Shown here: in pieces, positions 37,050 through 47,400 of the stretch
Numbering within the stretch: the first letter of the stretch is position 1
Layout: each line of letters opens with the position of its first letter
Assembly (NCBI RefSeq): GCF_037392515.1
Contig: NC_090290.1
Coordinates: 25,875,753 to 25,939,752 of the forward strand
Source of the DNA: Haliotis asinina
Taxonomy: Eukaryota > Mollusca > Gastropoda > Lepetellida > Haliotidae
DNA: 64,000 bases
Reading direction: 5' to 3'
Notes under the pieces: generated by a model
What the model was told of the DNA's origin: nothing
Seen by the model: only the letters and a program-made list of their open reading frames with translations
The model's database searches: none
Made by a program: the position numbers and the translations under genes

Positions 37050-37303
37050 CGGGTGCAGGCTAAAACGTTACCACACCAAAACGGCACCTGGCGAAAACGT
37101 CACCGTTTGGACAGAACGGAACCTTCCCTTTGCGAAAACGACTACAAATGTTATGGCGAAAACGTCACCATATACAATTTTAAAAAGGATGAACATTGAT
37201 ATGATGACTTTATTGTATTGTGAACTTTGGATAAACATTTAGTGTTTCGTAAATAGACGATTTTAGTGCCGTTCTGCTGTGGTGCCGTTTTAGCTATAAC
37301 CCG
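37050..37303. mobile_element. MITE, 254 bp, with imperfect inverted ends and 7- or 8-bp target duplication
   Basis: The ends are CGGGT...ACCCG. The left arm continues GCAGGCTAAAACG...CAAAACGGCAC, and the inverted right arm has AGCTAAAACGGCACCAC...GAACGGCAC. Flanks repeat 'atttatt' (37043-37049 and 37304-37310), extendable to 'gatttatt' if the final G is counted as flank. An 8-bp duplication would fit the hAT superfamily. It is non-coding. Confidence 0.7.
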
Positions 37304-37466
37304 ATTTATTCTGTGGAGGAATTCAGTAGATCGTGACAGGAACTGGATGAATGATTAAGAAAGAAGCAATATTATTTACTAGTATGTACAGACACTTGCT
37401 CATTATTACTGACTCAGATGTTTGTTGGTCTCTCTTTGCTGTGTATGGAGATTGTAAGGTCCACTC

Positions 37467-37558
37467 CATCCTCGATATCTCCAGGGTATACGTTCCGATA
37501 AGTCTTAGTGGAGACTTATCGGAACGTATACCCTGGAGATATCGAGATATCGAGGATG
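37467..37558. mobile_element. 92-bp MITE consisting only of its inverted repeats, with perfect 9-bp target duplication
   Basis: It starts CATCCTCGATATCTCC and ends as its inverted complement. The arms are 38 and 46 bp, the right one with an extra 8-bp 'gatatctc' duplication, and the loop is only 8 bp. The 9-bp flanks 'ggtccactc' at 37458-37466 and 37559-37567 are identical. The arms match the ends of the 510-bp element at 42514-43023. A 9-bp duplication and long inverted repeats fit Mutator-like (MULE) elements. Confidence 0.88.
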
Positions 37559-38451
37559 GGTCCACTCGTAAACTTTTCCATTCTGCCTAAGATGTCGATA
37601 GTTAGTGTAAGTACAGATATGGGACTTTACAATAATGAAACTATATGGGGATATGCCGAAGTGTACCGCCATGAAGTGGAGCTGAGTATTAAGGGCATTT
37701 CTGTACCAGGTTGGGAAACACAGAGAAATATACCTGAAGCATATACACCTAACTCCAACATTATTAAAAGCTGAAATACATGTACATATTTTCCAAGTGC
37801 TTATGGAATAAAAAACAGGCCGTGATAATGTCCCTTCTAGGATTCGGTGAGTCCCGGCGAAGATGTAGACTCTGTAGACTTCTCTGTATAACAAGGGATA
37901 AGGTCAGAAATATATGAACCAATCAGAGTCGATGTAATTACTGCTTGACAAGTATTTGATGAACCAAGACCTCACAAATGACCTAACTTTTGCAGATATT
38001 GGAACGCCCTCCAGAACATTCTATTTGAAACAAGAGGGAAACAGGTTGTCATCTAAATATTGAAAAGTTTACTTTCCTCGTACAAATCGTGTCATGATGG
38101 TGTTTGCGGAACTAAATCGATCTACGAGACACGTGTTAAACAGTGGGGGAATTGTTTTCACGCAACGGTCAGCATGTATTGTACGTGCTTAATCGCCAAC
38201 GTGCCTGTAGTTCCCAAGTGTAATCGTCCAGATTACTTGCCCCGCCTGCTTGTCACAAACGCGTTCACTGCGATGGCTCATCTAACATTTGTCAAGCAGT
38301 AGCGTTATGTGTCACGTTGTCAGTTACCATGAGATGCGATAGTTCCGAAACTACAAACGCAGGGACCTTTTAACATAGTGAACACAGTCAATATACTATG
38401 TACCTGACCGACTGAATGTCCGTCAGCATGTTTGGGCATCTGTTTACTTAC

Positions 38452-41400
38452 CTGTACTTGACGCTGCGCATTCAGCAACCCAGTCGGTAGGAACTATGTC
38501 TTTCGTGAGAGACACAAACTTGCTCAGTGGACACTTGGTCGAACAACCTGGAAACGTAGATATTTGATCATTATAGATTCGGATACACAATTTGTCATGA
38601 TCATTCCTGTTCTGGTGATGACGTTTGAGCTTCTTGACTCTCATATTCAAAACCACCTGCAAGTTTTATACTCACAATGTCTCTCGTGTCATTGGGCCTC
38701 ATGGCAATGAGCTTTTATGAGACTATGGTATTTTCTGTAATGCTGAGTTAGTAAGGAGTCGCACCTGGTAATGTGAGTTGATGAGGCTGTGTGTCATCGT
38801 TAGGGTCTATGGAGGACACATTCCTGTAGTGCAGCTCCACGTGGAAGGCGCCGGGTGTGGCTTCATGCAGCTCCATGAGAAGGGTGGCTGTGTACGGTGG
38901 AGGAAGGTTGTTACCCACCCGGAGAGCGCACAGTACCGACATCACCGTGGTGTCATGCTGCAGACACAGAGCTAATGTAGCCAACTAATTGCAATCTACT
39001 GTCAGTATTTATGTCAGTACAATTACTATGTCCATTCTTTACAGTTTCAACAAACAGTTAAAGTAAAATTTGTGTTTATGTGAGTGATGTCACCTACTCA
39101 CTAGACCCGCAGTGAGGTGTAGCAGTGGTACCTAGCCTTCTTGAATGATCTAGAGCTATCATCATGATCCCCACGTGTAAACTACAAGCAGTTGATGGTC
39201 AGATTATGGAAAGATGTAGCAAGTATACCAACAGCGGAGAACATGTTCATCTTGGTGGTGTAGGCGCTGGAGCTGACTCTCTGCTGTGTCTTTTGGATCC
39301 ATCTTTTCACCATTACCCCTACAACAGTAAACCATTACACCAAGAACAGTCAACCGTTACACCAAGAACAGTCAACCATTATACCTAGAACAGTGAACCA
39401 TTACACCAAGAACAGTCAACCATTACACCTAGAACAGTGAATCGTTACACCAAGAACAGTCAACTATTACACCTAGAACAGTCAACCATTACACTTAGAA
39501 CAGTGAATCGTTACACCAAGAACAGTCAACTATTAAACCAAGAACAGTGAACCGTTACACCTAGAACAGTGAACCGTTACACCTAGAACAGTGAACCGGT
39601 ACACCTAGAACAGTGAATCGTTACGCCTACAACAGGGAAACGTTACACCTAAAACACTGGACCGTTATACTTACATCAGTGGACCGTTTACACTTCATCA
39701 TTACGCCTAGAATAGCGAACTGTTATGTCTACAACAGCGAACCGTTACACCTAGAACAGTGAACCCATATACATGAACCTGCAACAATGAACCGTTGCAT
39801 TTCACTATTACACCTTGAACAGTAAACCTATTTACCATTACACCAAGAATAGCGAGCAGTTGGCAGACTGACAGACAGATATACAAAATACTACTCGTAC
39901 CATACTGACTCAGCAGACCCGTGAAGATCCAGTTAGAATTGGTCTTCAGTAACCCACGCTTGTCCTAAAGAGACGCCTAACAGGATCGGGTGCTCAGGCT
40001 CGTTGACTTGGTTGCCACAAGTCATCGTATCCCGATTCAACATCTCATTCCTTGCAGACTGAACTAATTGTGCCTCGGAAACCTTTCGTCCTGACAGGGT
40101 ACACATTACTTCCCCTCTTTCTATTAGTGATCTTGGCAAACTGTCCACAAAAGAGACAGTTCTCTCTATAGAGGAATTTAGGCTGACTGACGCACGTTGA
40201 GCAAGATCATGGTTGATGTTGTGAGGATTGCAACATTTGCGTCGGTATTCCTTGTAGCCTATTTTCACAACTTCTTGGTAATTTGTTTCCCCCTTGCAGA
40301 TGATGCAGTGATCCATTATCTGAACGATTGTCATGATGTTGATCACTGGATTATCTGGTCCAGACTCGAATACTTACATATCGCCGCCACATGGCTGGAA
40401 TATAGCTGAGTGCCTCTTAAACCAACCAAGCAGTTACAGAAAACCTCAAGCTGTGTCTACTTGTAGTACAGTGCAGTTGTATTGTCAGGATTAGTAGCTT
40501 CTTTAGAGAAGTGTTATCGGATGTTGACATTTAGATTTGTTTGTTGGGTAGGTTGTCCAAATATTTACTTCTAAGGTGGTCATGACGAGAAAAAAGAAAC
40601 GCATTGTCAATTATATTTAGATCCAACTACTCACAAGTTTTTGATTTTCTACACACGATTCTGTGTTCGCCAACTTTAAACACAAGTCTAGTAGATCTGC
40701 ATATACACTGTGCTAGTTCAATTCTGATTCCAAACTTAACAATTCTTAAACACCGAAATATGTAAACTAGTACATGTCCACACTCTCCATACCCCAAGAC
40801 ACTCAATGTACAATATTTAATGTAAGGTCATCTTTGCATAACATAGAGGCAACTGTTTAATTGCTCTGAATTCAAAATATATTCCACCATGTTAGCACAC
40901 AGTAAACATCACACTGTGCATATTTGCACCATGTTGCCTCACAGTAAACATCACGCTGTCTATATATTTACACCACGTTGCCACACAGAAAACATCACAC
41001 TGTCTATATATTTACACCACGTTGCCACAAAGTAAACATCACACTGTGTATATTTACACCATTTTTGCCACACAGTGAATATCATACTGTGCATATTTCC
41101 ACCATTTTGCTACACAGTAAACATCACACTGTGTATATTTCCACCATTTTGCCACATTGTGAATATCACACTGTGTATATTTCCACCATTTTGCCACACA
41201 ATGAATATCACACTGTGTCTATTTCCACCATGTTGTCACGCAGTTAACATCACACTGTATGTTTCCACCATTCTGTCACAATGAACATCACACTGTGTCT
41301 ATTTCCGCCATGGTGGCACACAGTAAACATTATACTGTGTGTATTTTCGCCATGTTGGCACAACGTAAACAACACACCAGCACTGTATCTATTCTACAGA

Positions 41401-44400
41401 TAAACAGGAACAACAGATACCGCATCTTTGTCTCGACACACAGAAACCTACCTCCTTTCAGCCGGCCCACTCCTTTGTCGATGTACTCGAGATCCATGTT
41501 TAGTGCTTCTAATTCCCTCAGTTTCTGGAAAATGGCTTCATTCACCCACGGGGCCCAAGTCACGTTGTGGGTTTTCTGGATAAAACAGTACCCCTTTCTT
41601 GGATGAAACCAAATGCAATCATTACGTCTTCAATCAAGTCAAGCCATCGTTTCCATTGCATGTATACTTGTAGACAAATACCTGTGAGTGAGTGAGTGAG
41701 TGAGTGAGTGAGTGAGTATGACTTTAGGCCGCACTTAGCAATATTCCAGCTATTCACCACAGGCCCCGACCCAATCACAGAAAAGGTTATCGGCCACCAT
41801 AGGCCCATGTCTAATTTTACCTCACAGAACAGGTTCTCGGCCATCACAGGCCCATGCCTAATTTTACCTCACAGAAAAGGTTCTCGGCCACCCTTGGCCC
41901 ATATCTAATTTTACCTCACAGAACAGGTTCTCGGCCACCACAGGCCCCGGTCCTATCTAACCTCACAGAATAGGTTATCGGCCTCCACAGGCCCATATCT
42001 AATTTTACCTCACAGAACAGGTTATCAACCACCACAGGTCCATATCTAATCTTAAGTCACAGAACAGGTTCTCGGCCACCACTTACCCATGTCTAATCTT
42101 ACCTCACAGACCAGGTTGTCAGCCACCACAGGCCCGTATCTTATCTACCTCACAGAACAGGTTATCGGCCACCACAGGCCCATACCCAATCTTACATCAC
42201 AGACCATGTTATCGGCCACCACAGGCCCATACCCAATCTTACATCACAGACCATGTTATCGGCCACCACAGGCCCGTGTCGAATCTTACCTCACAGAACA
42301 GGTTATCAGCCACCACAGACACATGTCGTAGTGTGAATGGAACATACCCCGTCTCTCGTGTTAGGAATGTGAAAAGATCCTAGAAATAAAAAAACCCAAA
42401 CAATTATACACTATTCAAAAAGGAAACGGATGTAGCTTCGGCAAAATCAACACCAAAACAACCACCAACAACCAATACTTCAGCACCAAAACGCGGCAAT
42501 GTCACCTTTCCCCCATCCTCGATATCTCCAGGGTCTACGTTCCGAAAAGTCTCCACTATACCCTGGATGCATCTACGGCTCAGCCCGATATATTTATTAC
42601 CTCCCTTGGCTGGCTTTTTATCCAATCAGGTGCCTACGCTGGGAATTTGAGCGAACCAATCACAACTCACTTTCGCTTTTTAAATTCTCTAACCGATTAA
42701 ACTTGGCAAACAAACCATGCGTAGGTTCTTTGAAAGTATTAGATGAATTTCTTGCATATGTTTTAAAAAAGGTTTCGGACCTCTAAAGTTGCATGTATGA
42801 TTTCCCCAAATTGTGAGTCGCACGGCGAGCAAACCTTCGCAGTTGCAACTGCTACCTTTGTTGACACTTGCAAATTCGGTTATAACGGCGAGCACTCTGA
42901 CTGGCTACTGTGAGAAAGCGGAGTCAGCAAAGGGAGGTAATAAAATTATCGGGCCGACCCGTAGATGCGTCCAGGGTATAGTGGAGACTTTTCGGAACGT
43001 AGACCCTGGAGATATCGAGGATGCCTTTCCCCATGCTTTAGGTGCGTTTGAAGAGTTGAGTTCCGTTGGGTTTTACGTCATATCGGTCCAGTCCTATAGT
43101 GAAGAGGTCAAGTTTGTATCAATTACCATTTTTAGTGCACGGTCCAAAAGAGTTTGACTTTCATTACACAGCCATTTTTAAAACAGAAGATACTGTAACA
43201 TCGAATACAAAAGCAAGCAATTTGTTATTTTCCCTATGAAACTACAATTTATGATATAGGTCAACTTCCATCAGTAAATTTACGATCAGGTGCCCGCTCA
43301 CATGGGAAAACGGATTCAGATTTCTCGCAACATAATGGGAGTTCCTTGCAGTTCAAAAGTCCCCACAGTCAAGTCAAAATAACACCTCGTTGCAGGAGAT
43401 ACACATGGGACGTCCATTATTCTCCCTTTTCAGCAGCTAGGCATGGGTAAAACGGCCATGGCCAATACGGCATCGTCGTAAAACTGCTTCATCACGTCTT
43501 GACTGACAACCCAAGTAGGTATAGTCAATTGTTGGATTCAGTTCATTAAGTTTATTTCTTCCTACCTGGGTGTCACACCTTTCTTGCATGAGGTCAAGAG
43601 AGGTAAGTATAACTTTTGATAGTGGGCTTGAAGTCACTGTACGGTATCAGTAGTGGAGATAAGGGCTTGTTTTAGCTGCTTTAGATGCGGCATCGGCCTT
43701 TGTGTTACCTGCCATGCCGACGTGACCCGGCAGCCAGCAGAGGGCGATGTCACACTGGCCAGTAGAAGATCGTAGTAAAGTTCTAGAATGTCCAGGATAA
43801 TAGACTGACTTGAAGTAACATTTTGAAGTGCAGACAGGATTATGAATCTGTAAAAATGATTATTTTTTTTTAATAGCTCTGGTGTTTTATATAGGTCAAA
43901 GCTGTGAAGATAGGTTTGGCCTCGGCGGTAATTGTCTGGGGTTTCCATGTGATGGAATCAGGCTTGGCACGTTAGGAAATAAGTTTTCGCATAGAGGGTT
44001 CAAGACACAGTTGTATGCAGGATTGGACTCATATGAACGCATTTTAGTGATATATTGCAGTGCAAGTTTAATACGTCGTTGTGCGATGGAAGGTTCTTTA
44101 GCCTCCGCGTCCAGACTGTCTATCGGAAAGGTCCTAAAGGCTCCTAGGGCCTAATGCCTTAATGGTGGTTAGATTTTTTCTAAATTGCTTGTGCAGGTTC
44201 CACCATAGAGAATGGAGCTGTAATCTAGTTTAGTGAGAACCAAAGATCTGTACAGGTGAAGGAGGGTAGTCTGATCCCCTCCCCATTCTGTATTTGAAAC
44301 GACTTTTAGTAAGTCAAGGGCCTTTAAGCACTTTTCAGATATACTATGTGTGGTAAGAATGTCAAGTGACGATCGATCGATCGATTGATTCCCAGGAATT

Positions 44401-47400
44401 TGGCCTCTTGATAGGCGTACCATCTAAAAATAGGTTTTGATCTTTGTGAGGTTTGCATTTATGGTAGAAGTCAATGCAGTTTATTTTGGATTTTGAGAAC
44501 TTAAAGCTATTTTCATTGGCCTATATTTTCATTTGGTTAAGACACAGTTTGAGCTGCCTTTCTATTGCATGCATATGCTTACCACGGCATGAAATATTGA
44601 AATCATCCACGAAAAGGGACTCATTCAACTATTCAAAACTTTAGTGAGGCTGTTAATTTTGATGCTGGATGACAAACGGAATGTTGCCTTGAGGGACGCC
44701 CTTGTCTTGGAAATAGTCAGGCAAAGTAGACGCCCCATCCGTACTTGAAATGGCCTGTCGTTTAAGAACTGGGATGTGAACTGGGGTATCCTGCTCCTTA
44801 ATCCAAATTTGAAGAAGTATTCACCAAAGCGTCATCAAGAAAACATGCAATGCAAAATGCACGTGAGGAAAAGCATAGCGGTATAGATCACTTCAGAATA
44901 AATTATTTTTTGCCGGAAAAGAAGAAATCATAAAGCCACGCCAAGTGCTGCAAATAAGAAACATCGCCACGGGCCGCCTCAAAGTTGGGGACTCGCAGTC
45001 TGCAGTTGCCCGACATTTCAACGTTCACCATAATAAGGTTCCTTCGGACAAAGCTCGCCTGAAAAGCGGCATTTCAACAGTTACCACCCAAGCCCAGGAC
45101 CGCTACATCCGGGTTTCTCATATACGTCATCAACAACATATCCCTGGTTTGAGAAGAATTTCCGACAAAACCGTCAGGAATCGATTTAATGAAGTGGAGA
45201 TTCCAGTGGAGAAAACCAGCTGCGGCTCCTGTTTAGAGAGACTTCCGGAACTGGAACCTTAGAAACTGAAGCTGAGTCTGGTTCAGTGATAAATCACGAT
45301 TTGTTTTTCATGGGCGAGAAGAAAGAGAGCGTTCTTGTCGTCGGTGAAATTAATATTTTTCCCGTACGTGCATTCGACAGGCCGACAGATTCAGTGGGGC
45401 AGTGCCATGGTGTGGGTGAGATATCCAGCACACAAGGATCTGATTTAGTAGAAGTTCAGGAAAACTGACCGCACATCAGTACATCAACGAGGTCTTTGCA
45501 AGTCTCATGCTTCCGATTGTGGACCTACGGAGGAAACTTTTCCAGTATGACAACGCTACTTCATGCGTTACGGTCCGTTACCTTGCCAATTCTAACGTCA
45601 GTCTCATGCCATGACCTTCCCCACCCCCAGATCTAAACCCATAGAGCACCTATGGGATGAACTCAGTCGACGTGTACATCGAAGTCAAAACACATCGCAT
45701 TTTAGGAAGAGTGAGGGAAGAATTCCGTAAGTCTGTGCCGAGACGGTGCCGAGCAGTAATTGCTGTCAATTGCTGATACTGACATTGAGGCCATCTTGTT
45801 TAGTCAAGTGAAAAGAAACACAAAAATAAAGGCTGTTGTATTTTCATCTTTTTAATCACTGAAATAACTTGCAAACTAAAGCAAAAACTTCTTTCTTGTC
45901 TCATGTTTTATATCCCTGGGACCTGGCATCTGTACCGTACCGTTTTAATGCCCAAACTCACCTGGTTCTGTTTCGCCTCCTGCACTGCCCGCTTCGACTG
46001 GAAGATAGACGTCTTTAGCTGGTCATACCTCGGACAGTCCCTCCTCATGGCCAGCATCTGAAACAGCCGGTCGGGTGCGTGGAATCGGTTATTACTAGAC
46101 TAAAATATGACGTCTCTTAATCGTGATATCTTCACGACAATTTATTCACACTATAAAAGTTAGTTGATTAGGTAACAATTGAAACGTGTGACAGCTGACT
46201 GTCCTCGAACATGCATACATTGTCCTCCTCCACTGGTCTGGTGTGGACGGGGATGGGCTGCCAGGGGATATTGCTGTTCCACACTTGGTCTCCACTTGGA
46301 GGGTACAGACCAGCCAGGTTGGAGTAGGCAGACATCAGGCACCTGTCCACGTCTGAACTCTCCACGCGGATCTGAAACACCGAAGGGTGATTCGATTCAT
46401 CTGAGGGGAAAGATTTCTTGAAGTAAAAATACCTCTTGCCATGTGTCACCCATTTCTGTGTGCAGGTACTTGTTATATGTCATCCACCTCTATGTGTACG
46501 TACTTGTCATGTGTCACCCATTTCTGCGTGCAGGTACTTGTCATGTGTCACCCATTTCTGTGTGCAGGTACTTGTTATGTGTCACCCATTTCTGTGTGCA
46601 GGTACTTGTCATGTGTCACCCATTTCTGTGTGCCGGTACTTGTCATGTGTCACCCATTTCTGTGTGCCGGTACTTGTCATGTGTCACCCATTTCTGTGTG
46701 CAGGTACTTGTCATGTGTCACCCATTTCTGTGTGCCGGTACTTGTTATGTGTCACCCATTTCTGTGTGCCGGTACTTGTCATGTGTCACCCATTTCTGTG
46801 TGCAGGTACTTGTCATATGTCACCCATTTCTGTGTGCAGGTACTTGTTATATGTCACCCATTTCTGTGTGCAGGTACTTGTTATCTGTCACCCATTTCTG
46901 TGTGCCGGTACTTGTCATGTGTCACCCATTTCTGTGTGCAGGTACTTGTCATGTGTCACCCATTTCTGTGTGCAGGTACTTGTCATATGTCACCCATTTC
47001 TGTGTGCGGGTACTTGTTATGTGTCACCCATTTCTGTGTGCAGGTACTTGTCATGTGTCACCCATTTCTGTGTGCCGGTACTTGTTATGTGTCACCCATT
47101 GCTGTGTGCAGGTACTTGTCAAGTGTCACCCATTTCTGTGTGCAGGTACTTGTCATGTGTCACCCATTTCTGTGTGCAGGTACTTGTCATGTGTCACCCA
47201 TTTCTGTGTGCCGGTACTTGTCATGTGTCACCCATTTCTGTGTGCCGGTACTTGTCATGTGTCACCCATTTCTGTGTGCAGGTACTTGTCTGTCATGTGT
47301 CACCCATTTCTGTGTGCCGGTACTTGTCTGTCATGTGTCACCCATTTCTGTGTGCCGGTACTTGTCATGTGTCACCCATTTCTGTGTGCAGGTACTTGTC

